Below are positions 33,211 to 43,917 of a DNA stretch of 64,000 nt, in pieces. Numbering within the stretch: the stretch's first letter is position 1; each line of letters opens with the position of its first letter. The translations under genes were made by a program, and so were the position numbers. A model generated the notes under the pieces. That model worked only from the letters and a program-made list of their open reading frames with translations, was not told the DNA's origin and did not search any database. The DNA lies in contig OY783191.1 of assembly GCA_963678675.1 (NCBI GenBank), positions 19,161,111 through 19,225,110 of the forward strand. The letters run 5' to 3'. The DNA comes from Xiphydria camelus (taxonomy: Eukaryota > Arthropoda > Insecta > Hymenoptera > Xiphydriidae).

Positions 33211-34026
33211 TCATCTAAAGAGAGCCCTCGTATGCTTAATACCCGGAGCTCGTGCCCAAAGGTCGGCGAAGCGGCCCTTAATCCAATTATGAGCCGCTTC
33301 CTTCACGAGCCCCATGGAGATGCCTATATTGTGCTCGGGATTAGGCCGCGAAGAGCCCAACCGAGCCAGCTTGTCAGCTTTCTCGTTGCCAGCAATGCCG
33401 GTGTGACCCGGTACCCAGAGCAACTTTACTCGATTCTCACTTGAGAGTCGTTCCAATTTATCCCTGCAGTCCCGAACCAGCCCCGACGTAACCCTCACTG
33501 AGGAGAGCGCCCCGAGCGTGGCTCGGCTATCACTGCAGATATAGATGTGCCTGCCCCTGTAGCCCTTGTTCAAAATAAATCCGACGCAGGCCCAGATGGC
33601 AAACACCTCCGTTTGGAATACTGTAACGTCGCGGCCCAGGGCGAAAGATAATTCCACCCTTGGCCCGCCGCAGCATATTCCCGCCCCCGCTCCCGTCTCC
33701 ATTTTGGACTAGTCTGTATACCAGACGAGTCCTTCCGGGGATAAAAGGTAATTTTTATCCCCCTTCCCGGATAATCTGTCCGGGGTGAGGATCTCGAATC
33801 GACGCTGAAAGCGATAGCTATCTAAGCACCTATCCCCCCTTTTCAGGGCGAACTCCTCTAGCACTCCGCCCCCCCGAAGGATCGCGGCGTGTCCCCTGGC
33901 CGCTTGTCTCCAGTATCCACCGAAGTACAGGCGTAGAGCCGTCTTCCTCGCCACAGCCTCCGCCACAAGGTGGGGAGGTGCTAGGTTAAGAAGGGCCCCC
34001 ATGGCCAGGGTCGGAGTTATGCGCAT
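33211..34026 (-). pseudogene. LOA RT thumb region and RNase H
   Basis: The frame 34026-33709 holds the post-RT region (MGALLNLAPPHLVAEAVARK) and ends WYTD at an in-frame TAG; the same frame continues to 33211 with the RNase H block (TEVFAIWACV, IYICSDSRATLGAL, WVPGHTGIAGNEKADKLAR). The WYTD aspartate, the E in TEVFA, the SDS aspartate and the NEKAD aspartate fit an active RNase H layout apart from the stop. This part was probably made as one ORF2 polyprotein. Confidence 0.85.
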
Positions 34027-34107
34027 GGCACCGGTTATCCCCAGGCATGCTAGCCTGTAGACTTTAAGTAACGTCTTGCGGTTGATGTTCCTCCTAAGAG
34101 AGGGCTA

Positions 34108-34997
34108 CTAAACTACTGACGCATAAATGAGCTGAGGCACTAGGATGGCAGTGTAGATCCACGCCACCACTCCCGGCCTCAGTCCCCATGTTCTGCTGAA
34201 CATTCTTCTACAGGCCCAAAAGGTAGAAATTGCCTTCTGAGCCTGCTTATTTATATGACTTCTCCACAGAAGTTTGCTATCCAGAGTTACCCCCATATAG
34301 CGCACCTCTCCGGAGGTCTCCAGCTCAGCGCCGAAAATGGTAGAAGCTTTAAATTTACAGCCCCTCCTACGTGTGAACAGCACCATCTCAGTTTTGCTTG
34401 GGTTAACCCTTAGCGACTGAGATAGGCACCAGTTTTGCACGAGGACCAGCGCACGTTGCATTTGCCTCGCCAGCACCTCGGTATCTTTCCCCTTAACAGA
34501 GATAGCCAAGTCATCAGCATATCCCTGCACAGTGAAGCCAGCCTCCCTGAGCCTCACCAGAAGCCCGTTCACCACCAGAGTCCACAGGAGTGGGGAAAGT
34601 ACCCCCCCCCCTGCGGACATCCTCTGGCGGCCCGAGCCTCCACCTCAGCTTTTCCGTGGCTGGCCCAAACCCTCCGCGTCTGCAGCATACTCTGGATCCA
34701 GCTAATGATGGATTCCTCGATGCCGAACCCTCGTGCTGCCTCGCAGATGGCTTTGAAGAAGGTGTTGTCAAAGGCCCCCTCAATATCCAGAAACACACTC
34801 AGAACCGATTCCTTCCTATCGAGAGACCCCTCTATCTCGCGAACGAGACAGTGGAGGGCTGTCTCTGCGGATTTATCGGTCTGGAATGCATGTTGAGTCC
34901 GCTCTATTGGTCTTTCGATCAGAGCGGTATCCCTGATATACCTATCAACCAGTCTCTCCAGCGTTTTGAGCAAGAAAGATGTCAGGCTGATAGGCCT
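34108..34997 (-). pseudogene. LOA reverse transcriptase, 3' part
   Basis: From LKTLERLVDRYIRD through FLDIEGAFDNT (first catalytic Asp), GCPQGG, VLSPLLW, then QGYADDLAISVKG (catalytic DD). The QGG motif lies on a run of ten G (minus strand, about 34611-34620), where a length change breaks the frame. After ASVV two consecutive TAG codons stand where related LOA proteins have two tryptophans. The 5' part of the RT is on the far side of the inserted retroposon. Confidence 0.87.
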
Positions 34998-35010
34998 AAA
35001 AGACTTGGCC

Positions 35011-37235
35011 TTTCTTTTTTTTTTTTTAAAGGAGGGGGAATGCGTTTACGCACACCCGGTCTGAGCAATGACCGGGTAGTGTGGGACTCGGGACACCTGC
35101 GCAGTGCAATGCAGGGCCCAATACCCACTAAACCTAACCTCCATCAAAAAGCCCCAAAGGTGAGGCACCGGGAAAATCCGCCACGTAAAGCTAACCAACA
35201 TCCAGCACCTCACCGGGGATGGACGAGTTTTGATCGCCCTCAAACTCCAACAGCTCAAAGGCCACCTCGGCTCAAGACATAGGCGGAAAACGGAAGAGAC
35301 AAAGGTGGATGGATAGGAGAAGAAAATTAAAGAGAAAGAAGCACAGCAGCCTAATGTCGAGCACTTACACTCCGATCAGAGAATGACATCCCAAGAGAGG
35401 GATGCCACGCCAACACCGCCACCCTGTCCATAAGAGGGGAAAGGGGGTTAACTACTCCATCCGCCCGTGCGAGCGCCCCCCCCCCCCCCTCAATAACTCG
35501 GACACAGCGCACCCACACGGGTAGGTTTGTCGTATAACATGGGCGCATGCGCGCCACTCCAGTTCTAACACCACTCAGGCTTTATCATAGCGGCCCTTCG
35601 CCTAAAGACACCACAGCTGATGAAATAAGTCATCAGCTCTGACATGTGCCATCTCTCCAAATATTGCCAACTGCACGGGGGCTGTGACGCCTCAAGATCA
35701 CGTCAGCCTGCAAGCAGGCCGGTACAATCAAGCGGGGTAAGTCACCCATCTTATCCAGTGGCCAAGGATAAGTCGCAACCATTAAGATTTCACATGGTGC
35801 GACCTGTCCAAGCTGTATCACATCCAAATCGCTCCAGCCTAGGTTGAAGACTTTCACCTCGAGTGCGCCGCTCAAGTCCGTTAGGACGAGCGGTCGCACT
35901 CACTTAGTCTAATCTTAAAAATAGGCCTAATCCTACAGCGGTGGCACCTGGCGGCCGGGGCCCGCAGGCCCCACGAGGTGAGCCTGCGGGTCCCGGCCAA
36001 GCCCCCCACCCCTATTCCACATCCACACCATCGAGGCTTTATCATAGCCGCCGATGCGCCTAAGACACCACAGCCGATGAAACAGATCATCAGCTGGATC
36101 TTGTGTCCTCTCTCCAAAATAGCCAAACTAATGGGGCAGTACGCCTCGAAACAACATAGCCAGCAAGCGAGCTGGAACTATCATGACGACATCACCTCAG
36201 CCTGCAAGCCGGCCGGTTCAATCAAGTAGGGTAGGTTCCCCGTCATATCCAATGGCCAAAGGGTAGGCCGCGTCATGCTGGTCTCTCATGGCGCGACCCG
36301 TCCAAGCTGTGTCTCATCCCAAATTGCTCCAGCCAAGGCTGGAGACTTTCCACATCAAGTGTGGTCGCTCAAGCCCAAAAGGACGAGCGGTCGCTCTCAC
36401 TTAACCTAATCTTAAAAGTAAGTCTACCCCTACAGCGGTGGCGCCGGCAGCCAACGCCCGCAGGCCCCCGAGGGGAACCTGTAGGCCCCGACCAGCCCCC
36501 CACAGCCGCTCAACACACCTCAGAAAATAACCTCCCAAAAGGGGATGCCATGCCAATCACACCATCTAGGCTTTTCCACAGCGGCCCATACGCCTAAGAC
36601 GCCACAGCCGAGATCATCAACTGTGACTTATGCCATCTCTCCAAGTTCCACCTCCAACCACTCATCTCTTCGCCACAGGGCCCCGAGACCGCTCTAGCCC
36701 GTCGTTCTCGCAGAGCGAGCCCGCACCAAAGACCGGGTAGCTGCAGGGCCACCAGCAAAAGCTCATACGGCCCCCCCGCTCGATACAGAGACTTCGGCCG
36801 TTCAGGGGCAAAGTCGCCTCCGAGAGCGGAGGGGCAATGACCCCACACTATACCCCCCCATGTCAAGCTATCGGCATGCCATCGCCTACACACCCTTACA
36901 CAGGGCTTTCGGAATCGCCGGAAAGTCGGCCGTACCCATCTAGGGTCGTAAGTATCCGACCCCGAACCGCGTAAAGGGAAGGAATAAATTCTACAACCCA
37001 CGCACCCCAGGCCAGAGCGGTCCCCCGGCCACAGTATCTCTCTCCCCACACAACCACCGGCCAATTAAGGCAGGTGGGTTCCACCTCCAACCGCGCTTCC
37101 ACCAGCCGGTAAGGCAGGCGGTCGCGCTTCCCAACGGTGGCTCTTAGTAGCCCGGACCCACGGGCGCCCAAACATGGCGGCCCGCGGATCCCGACTAGGC
37201 CCCCCCACCACGACAAGGTGGCCACCACGGGGGGG
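35011..37235 (-). mobile_element. Poly(A)-tailed retroposon inside the LOA RT
   Basis: Flanked by a perfect 13-bp duplication, AAAAGACTTGGCC (34998-35010 and 37236-37248). On the minus strand it starts CCCCCCGTGGTGGCC and ends TTTAAAAAAAAAAAAAGAAA, so it was inserted by target-primed reverse transcription. It is 2.2 kb, GC-rich and has no recognisable RT or other domain; the many open frames reflect GC content. It contains a tandem repeat of about 0.5 kb (35573-36650). It is best read as a non-autonomous LINE-like element or a long SINE; the supplying LINE is unknown. Confidence 0.8.
35573..36650. repeat. Tandem 0.5-kb repeat in the retroposon
   Basis: The block starting AGGCTTTATCATAGC..CC recurs at about 35577, 36032 and (partly, as AGGCTTTTCCACAGCGGCCC) 36568. 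Shared landmarks are GACGAGCGGTCGC, TCACTTAG/ACCTAATCTTAAAA, CTACAGCGGTGGC and GCCTGCAAGC. The third unit is cut after about 85 bases. Such repeats may be promoter or 5' UTR units of LINEs, which is an inference only. Confidence 0.7.
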
Positions 37236-37237
37236 AA

Positions 37238-37412
37238 AAGACTTGGCCTGGTCGTAGCAGTTCTTACCTGGTTTTGGTATAAAGACTACCCTGACCTTTC
37301 TCCAAGCTCTAGGGGTATATCCCAAGGCCAGACAGGATCTGTAGATAGTATAGAGGCGTTTCAATAGGTCCTCCTCTCCCTCCTGTAGAAGGGCTGGGAA
37401 GATCCCATCCAC
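37238..37412 (-). pseudogene. LOA reverse transcriptase, 5' part
   Basis: DGIFPALLQEGEEDLLKRLY then AWRKVRVVFIPKPGK, the first RT block, cut by the retroposon after the AKSF codons. The same codons (AAGTCTTTT) reopen at the far duplication. A preceding stop and shift near 37500 separate this from the endonuclease segment. Confidence 0.85.
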
Positions 37413-37471
37413 CCCCGGGCTCTTAAATCTCTCAAAAGATTTAACGGCCCACTCGATCCTGCTGATTGTGA

Positions 37472-38893
37472 CTACCTTTGCGGAAGTCTTCCAGTCCCCC
37501 GCCCTACCCCCCTATCGATCCTCTTCGATGTGGGGAATCGCGGGGCCAGAGCCTGGAAAATGCATCTCCACAGGAGGTGTGTCAATATTTCTTCATGGCT
37601 GTTCACATCCCCGCCGTCTGGGAGTGTGAGTCCATCAAGCTTTATTGAGGGTCCTGATACAAAGATCCTGCGTAGTCTGGTAACCTGAGGCAAAGCCTCT
37701 AGTTCTCCACAGAACCTTCTCCAAGACTCTCTTTTTGATGATTTGACCAGCTTTTTATAGGTCCTCTGAGAAGACCTATAATTTTCCAAGTCCTGATCCA
37801 GGTCGGTTTTCACCGCCTTATTAAGTAGCCTTCGGGTGCCCGTGCGGAGTTTATTTAGCTCCTTATTCCACCAGGGCACCCTGGTGCTGTTCTTGCGTCG
37901 TTTAGCTGGGCACGCGGACTCATAGGATTGGATGACGGCAGCTTGCAGAGATTCTATCGCGCTGTCTAGCCTCCCCTTTGTCCTCAGGAAGTCGCCGCTC
38001 TGGATGTCCCGAAGCCTCTCGCCGAGCTCTTCCCTATAGGAGACCCAGTTCGTGGCCTTAGGATTGCGGTATACCTCCGTTGGACTCGAGCCCGCGTCCC
38101 CCTCGACGCTAAAGGTAATCCGGCGATGATTCGAGAGTGTTACTTCTCCGCTCACCTGCCAGTTCCTGATCCCTTGGGCCAATTTGCGCGTGCACAAGGT
38201 TATATCAATCACCTCCTGTCTACGGGAGGTGACAAAGGTAGGTTTCGAGCCCCTATTGAGGATCTCGAGATCTGTCGTCGAGAGATTCTCTAACAATTCT
38301 GTACCTCTCCTGTTTATATCAGAGCTGCCCCAGATGGTGTGATGTGAATTTGCATCTCACCCCCCTACCAACTGGAGCCCCTCCTTTTTGCAGTGGTCAA
38401 CCAGGCTTCTGATTTTCCTCGTAGGGGGAGGGTCCTCAGAATCGTGCGGGAAGTAGGCTGACCCGATCACTACGTCAGTCCTCCCACCTCCCACACTAAG
38501 CCCGATTTTCACCGCCGCCAGATCACTGGTGCAGAATTTTTGGAATCTCAGAGGATTGTATCTCTTACTCACGAAGACACAGGCCCTGGGGCCCTCCCTC
38601 GAGGGTGCGTATATTAGGCTGCCACCCCTTAGTTGCAGCCCCACAACCCTGCCCTCTCCCGTAATCCAGGGCTCCTGAATCAGGGCTATGTCTGTTTGCC
38701 CTACTGCCAGGCCTCGGCTAAGAATCGCCGAGGCCGCTATGCAATGTTGCAAGTTTATCTGCGAGAATTTGATCCCCTCAATAGCCATGGTGACTAGGAG
38801 TCGGTCAGTCCTCGCTGACTGCAGGGAAATTAGAGGGCCCGATCTAGCGAGCCCCCCTCCCTCTTTTCTTCTCGGGACTAGCCGAATCGGCAT
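37472..38893 (-). pseudogene. LOA endonuclease region of ORF2
   Basis: Starts MPIRLVPRRKEGG at 38893; NLQHCIAAS and ALIQEPWI (EP motif) mark the AP endonuclease, then YFPHDSEDPPP and, after an in-frame TGA at 38357-38359, the DANSHHTIWG block with the catalytic Asp-Asn-His set. The remaining part (38296-37472) is the linker to the RT, ending in a frameshift near 37570. Apart from the stop the endonuclease residues look intact. Confidence 0.85.
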
Positions 38894-39209
38894 CCTCTCG
38901 AGTTGAGGAAGACCAGCCAGTCAGGATCCCTTCAAGGGTCTTTTGGACTCCCTTCCGGGTCTCCGCCTGGCCAGCTTTTGCCACCACGCAGGCCATAGGA
39001 GGTCTTCCCTTTTGTCTGTGGGCGGCTTCCTGAGGCGGATCCGACGCCCTACCCGAGGACCCGCGAGGGTTTACCCCCGGAGGTCACCGCAGCGGGGCCC
39101 CGATCCGTAACCTCGCTCGAAGGGCCGGATATCGAGGCCGGACCGGACCCCTGTGCCAGAACTGGCTCAGGGACCCTAGGACCTCCCCCCGACACCTCCG
39201 ACACCTCCT

Positions 39210-40238
39210 TCATGCCTTCTTGTGGCGCTTTGGCAACAGTCGTGGGAGCCCCGCGTCCCCCCGTGCACCGGACTGGGCCTCTCTGAAGAGTACCCGCCCA
39301 ATGCAGAGGTGAGACATTAGGCCCCTCTCCTTCAGCTGCTTCAGCGATTCAGCGTCGACGCCTATGACAAGTTGGACAGAACGTTGTTCAACCTTCCTGT
39401 CCCACACCCTCCAGAGTTGGGTGTGGAGGCCCGGATTCTGTCTCCCATCCTCCTCAGAATGACGCCGGTCTCTTCCGGGATATCCGGAATTACTAGCACC
39501 ATCTTGCTAAGACTTGGAAGGTTCTCCCTCTCCAACACGGTCAGAGAGGCGCCCTCCCAAGGCCTCAAGGGCGGGACCGATCTCCTCAGCCATGCTTTTG
39601 CCTCCTCAGAGGGGCAGGTGATCCAAAGGAGCCCCTGTTCAATCCTGTACTCGTTGAAGCATGGGATCTCCATTCCCATGGGTACGGAGTCCAGAGCCCG
39701 CCTGAGCGCTAGAACGACAAGGTCCCTTTGGCGTAGATCAAAGGTGGCCTCAGGATATCCGGTTGGGGCAATTACCACCTTCTTATCCATCGCCACCGCC
39801 TCCCCATAGGAGGCAGGCCTTAGAAAAACCCTGCTTCTTTTGGGCTTGTTATGCGCCTCGGGGGAAGTGCCATCCGACGGCCGAGCCCTTTTGCGGTTCC
39901 CACCGTCGGCCCCAACCCGAGGTAGCATTTGGTCGTCCGCCGGTGTGGGGTTGCACACTGGCTGAGCCTCTCCCACCGATAGACGACCTCCCTGTCATGA
40001 CCTCCGGGTTAGGCGTCGAAGAGGTCCCGTGCTCGGCCAGTCTGGCTTTGCGAGCCCTCTTCTTCGCCGCCCCCGAACGGCTCTTCTTTCCACTTTTGGG
40101 GGTCGAGGCCTCGGAAGTTTCGGCTAATACCTTATCTTCACCAGCCTCGGATTCCCGGGATTCATTCAATGACAGGCAACTGGCCGTCAATGAGGCCAAA
40201 GCCCCATCGCCTTCCAGAGCCTGAATAACGCCGTACAC
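39210..40238 (-). pseudogene. LOA ORF1 (gag-like, DUF4780-type)
   Basis: Three overlapping frames (40238-39849, 39976-39362, 39407-39210) hand over to one another, so one ORF1 with at least two frameshifts is likely. The N-terminal part is lysine/arginine-rich (KSGKKSRSGAAKKRARKAR); the middle has VLALRRALDSVP and GLLWITCPSEEAKAWLRR; the end has VQLVIGVDAESLKQLKERG and LCIGRVLF, which fit the DUF4780 domain found in ORF1 of insect LINEs. The role would be RNA binding in the ribonucleoprotein particle. The start is uncertain. Confidence 0.7.
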
Positions 40239-40326
40239 GCTCTTACTTAACAGAATATATATTTTTTATTTTATTTCTTATATATATATATATATATTCT
40301 GTTAAGTAAGAGCGTGTACGGCGTTA

Positions 40327-40330
<4 letters not shown>
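40222..40330. repeat. Inverted duplication at the LOA 5' end
   Basis: TGAATAACGCCGTACACGCT... (40222-40262) returns inverted at 40290-40330 around a 27-base AT spacer. The left arm belongs to the start of the LOA ORF1 region; the right arm is an extra copy in opposite orientation. Confidence 0.8.

Positions 40331-40392
<62 letters not shown>
40329..40392. repeat. (TA)n microsatellite
   Basis: About 32 TA units directly after the inverted LOA 5' arm. Confidence 0.9.
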
Positions 40393-40394
<2 letters not shown>

Positions 40395-40537
40395 AAATAA
40401 AATATAATAAAAGAGTAGGCACCACTACACGGCTAGATATAACGAAAGAGCAGGCATTATAACCAATACTACAGGGATTAACGTTTTTGACAAGTGTTGT
40501 TTTTGAAAGGAACCCTTCAATTATAACAGCACACCGT

Positions 40538-43500
40538 TTATTCGAAGTCACTCTCTTCGTCGATCCCTTCGCTTTCATCTTCGTTAAATTCTTGGCCATC
40601 GCTCCCAACGTCCGAAAGTTCATCGACATTTTCTTCGGTGATGCCAAGTGTTTCTTTCAGCTCCTCAATTTTTGCAGCGATTTCGTCCTCCGTTTCCAAT
40701 CCCGGCAAAGCCTTATTCCGTTTCTAGTCGGAATTTCTTCTCCCAGCATTTTGTGCCTCTGTTTTGTCGCCCTTAAAATTTCTTTCATATCATTCTTGAA
40801 AGCAACTTTATCTCTCGGCCCTTCGAAACGGCTCTTCTTAGCAGCAACTGGAATTCAAAAGAACTATTATTATATTGTTTTTCATTGGTAATTTTTTTCG
40901 GCAAACGAGTATACTTACCGTATAGCGTGTTGCATATTTTTGTTTTTCTGAATTCGATTTTTCCTTTTGAGTCGTCCCACGTTAACTGCGATGCGACAAA
41001 CTTATCCGTCATCACCTGCTTCATCGAACAGCTCAGGAACTCCCTGGCAGTCGACCCTCCCAGGCTTACAAAATGCCTGAACTGCGATAAAAAAAATGCG
41101 TTTTTTTTCGAAACCTCGATTAAAAACCTAGATAAAAATCTAGATTTTTTGTAATCAAAACATTTTAGGTATGAAATTGTTTGATGTAAATATTTACATG
41201 TTTGGCTTTTAATCGAATAATATAGAATCTTAATAACCAAAAACCATAAAACAATGAACGTAACTGCATACAATGAAGATTTGAAATCTATTCTAATGAT
41301 ACACAATATTCCATGAATGGAGGGACGTTTGAGGAAAGTTACGACAATCGTTTCAGTAACGTTTCAGAAATTTATCAACGCGGACATATAGAAATTTCAA
41401 AAAAAAGTTGTAATTCGAAAATGTCCTAAACGAATATATTCACGCAATATAAAAATACTTGAAAAATAAGTGAGTTCTTTAGAAATATTTGAAACTTTAA
41501 CGATTTGCATTCAAGTATCCCGTGTCGAAATCCACTACAGTGGACTGAACACTACAGTGGTCAGTAGTGGTTTCTACAATAGTGGTCAGTAGTGGTATAC
41601 AGTGGTGAATAGTGGCATGCAGTGGTACGTAGTGGTAAGAAGTGGTAAGTAGTGCACATGTAGCGGTTATACAATTTTTTTTATTGAATTATATAAAAAA
41701 GGTACAAAATTTAAATTATACGACGGATGTATCACTTCTGCCCCCGAAAACTCTGCAATCACGCGAATTGAAGAAAGGTATATAATACCTACCTAGATAA
41801 ATTTAAATGTTACTTATAGGAAACAATGCAATGGTAGATGACTTCTTTGGTTGATATTATTGGATACCGTTGAGATTCTCGCGATTGTAGACCCGCGTGC
41901 TTAAATTTTAAATTTAAACTTGCATTTTCTAGTAAAAGAGCGAAAGGAGAACAACATTTTCCCGACGTTTCTATGAGCTTCTATCCTCCTATTAAAAAAG
42001 AACTATAATCTAAAATGTGTCGCGCAAAATTACCTAGCAGGGAAAGACTCACTTATAAAAAAAAGAAGAAAGATCTATTAATTTTGATTCTCCAGAGCTC
42101 TGACTCAGATACAATTATAATCATAATTCAATCTCACGCGTGGAAAGGAAAGCTACAATAGCCGTTCCTCGGAGCACCGTCGGACGCGAATGCTGCGACC
42201 CAGAGAAATTGAGTATCATCGAGTTCTTAATCTAGAACGAATCTTCGAGCGTCAACGTCGCGGTGGAATTTCTACTGTCCGGCGATTGCATTGCGATATA
42301 TCGTTTCCGTAAGATCTCTTGAAGGTCGTTGCAAGGGCTATTTTCGTGTTTGGCTCACAAAGGTCTCTCACCCGGCGATCTAAAAAACACGTTTAAAAGC
42401 CCACTGTGAACAAAATCAATCCTTCGCAGCCACGACATTCTGACAATGCGAAACTCCTCTTTGTTCCTGGCGAATTAAAAGTTTACCGCGATAAAATTGT
42501 TTAATCATACCTTGCGACGAGTTTCAATTTGACTTTGTCGATGTCTTTCAGTATATCGCTCATTAATTTCTGGGAGATCAGTGGCGGATTATGTCGATCG
42601 ACGAACTTGTAGTCTTGTAAACTAGCTCTCCTCGCGATGTAAGGAGTCGTCGGAGGTGGCAGAGGTAGCGGCATATAATAATAACTAATTAAAAGTTTTA
42701 ACATTACGATCAAAACGATTACCTACAATAATTAGCATTGATCCCAAAGCAAGAAATCTTAAAGTTGGCAATAATTTCGTTGCCGGCTGAAGCGCTGCAT
42801 TTCTTTGCGACCTCGAAGCAATGCGATGTCGTATTTATCCCAATAATCTCTAACAGGTTTCTTTTTCCAAACGAAATCGAGTGAAGAATTCTACATCATT
42901 GTATTCTTCGAAATAGTCAACTCTGGAATAGTTTTGTATTAGATATTGGTTATATATTAATAGGTAATGGTATCTTTTATTTACTTACCGCGGGCACGTA
43001 TTTTCTTCGGATTTCTCATTCTTGGTAATACGTCAATGTCTTCATCAGATGATGATTCAAAAACTGGTACATCAAACAACTCCATTTCAAAATTAATAAC
43101 AATTTACCACAACGATCAGGTTATGACTATGTGAGGGAAGAATATAGACACAAACAAAAAGTTAGGTTATACTGAGGATAGCTAGCTTATCTCACGATGA
43201 AACTGCCAGATAAGCTATGCCTGCATTTATTCCAAAGTTTATCCTATTCAAGACTTATAACATACTTGTAAAACGCTTGCGTACTGGTTATTCTTAGTAT
43301 AGCGCTATACCGCGTTTATACCATGTTGGTAAAACCGGCCCTAAATATCACTTTTGGATCACTGCTCACCACCATTGAACCACTACTGACTACTAGTGAC
43401 CATCATTGAACCACTGCTCGCCACTATTGTGCTACTACTCAGGTTTTCAGTAGTGGTTGAAAATATTCTGTAGTGTTCTGTAGTGGATTTCGATACGGGT

Positions 43501-43640
43501 ATTATTTGTTTAAGGCTACAACTTTTTCAATGAATGGATCACTTACGAGATTTTCACGGACTTCACCATTATCTTCTGCTTCCATGTTGTTGAAATCTTC
43601 CAACGACGACAGCGGAAATCTTTCCTATTGAATATATCTT
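40538..43640 (-). CDS. DUF4806-like gene, three visible exons, 5' part missing
   Basis: Exon a: about 43632-43547, reading RFPLSSLEDFNNMEAEDN and ending at donor GTAAGT (43546-43541). Exon b: 41081-40919, after acceptor TTATCGCAG, reading FRHFVSLGGSTAREF, MTDKFVASQLTW, ending at donor GTAAGT. Exon c: 40847-40538, VAAKKSRFEGPRDKVAFKND, then an acidic tail (ELKETLGITEENVDELSDVG) to TAA. The phases of a-b and b-c agree. FPL..LE.F..ME and GG...REF.....M.D..A..L.W fit the DUF4806 domain of insect proteins. One frameshift lies in exon c near 40710. The 2.5-kb intron between a and b contains a transposon. No function is known for the domain; whether this is a host gene or a transposon passenger is open. 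Confidence 0.55.
42517..42680 (-). other. Exon-like coding fragment, unrecognised
   Basis: MPLPLPPPTTPYIARRASLQ then KFVDRHNPPLISQKLMSDIL and a possible donor AAG|GTATGA near 42517. The codon pattern and basic/hydrophobic mix look protein-like, but no family is recognised. It lies on the same strand as the Harbinger fragment upstream and may be part of the same captured unit. Confidence 0.3.
42770..43341 (-). pseudogene. PIF/Harbinger transposase N-terminal fragment
   Basis: The terminal repeat GGGCCGGTTTTACCAAC reads inward from 43341, followed by TAA (43342-43344) as possible duplication. A first exon (43085-42989: MELFDVPVFESSSDEDIDVL) ends at GTAAGT; a second opens near 42920 with VDYFEEYNDVEFFTRFRLEK, the DF..RFRLSKET-like start of PIF/Harbinger (HARBI1-type) transposases. 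A frameshift follows near 42862, and the DDE core is absent. Confidence 0.55.
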
Positions 43641-43917
43641 TCTTTATTCAATATGTTAGCCGCTTCCTGAAAAGGGGAGTGTGACAGAGGGAAGTATGAA
43701 TGCGAAAGGATGCGTTATGGGTAAACGATGAGACAAGTTCTTTATTCTTAGCGCGGTCTCTCACGGGACGGTGTGGTTTCGGCGCAATAAGTATACAGTA
43801 AATGTCGTACTGATTCTTTACTAGCCAGCCTCGCTCACGGCCTCGGTATGCTGGCGGCGCGACGCTTGCCGGCGCATTTCATTTCGTGCTATTCCGCGGC
43901 GGAAAGTAGTAGGAAAC

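Larger units (their letters stand above)
32840..40262 (-). mobile_element. LOA-clade non-LTR retrotransposon, disrupted
   Basis: Minus-strand order: ORF1 (40238-39210), AP endonuclease, reverse transcriptase, RNase H, then a C-terminal zinc motif (about 33000). The combination of endonuclease, RT with YADD, RNase H and CCHC is that of the LOA/I group; the RT and RNase H wording fits LOA best. A 2.2-kb retroposon interrupts the RT (35011-37235). Several stops and frameshifts make it inactive. The outer 3' limit is approximate. Confidence 0.85.
41513..43503. mobile_element. Element with CACTACTG-rich terminal repeats
   Basis: Left end AGTATCCCGTGTCGAAATCC and right end complementary to it (GGATTTCGATACGGGTATT). 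Both ends then carry many degenerate CAGTAGTGG/CCACTACTG words over about 140 bases (41530-41670, 43360-43490). It lies wholly within the DUF4806-gene intron. Its interior holds a Harbinger-like fragment and another exon-like piece. The termini were matched by eye. Confidence 0.6.

Noticed and set aside
34590..37367. Many long plus- and minus-strand frames (for example 34590-35282 and 37064-36594)
   Set aside because: Plus-strand frames are shadows of the minus-strand LOA RT or of the GC-rich non-coding retroposon; none has a domain.
40329..40392. Regulatory TATA region
   Set aside because: A pure (TA)n microsatellite with no downstream gene in the right place.
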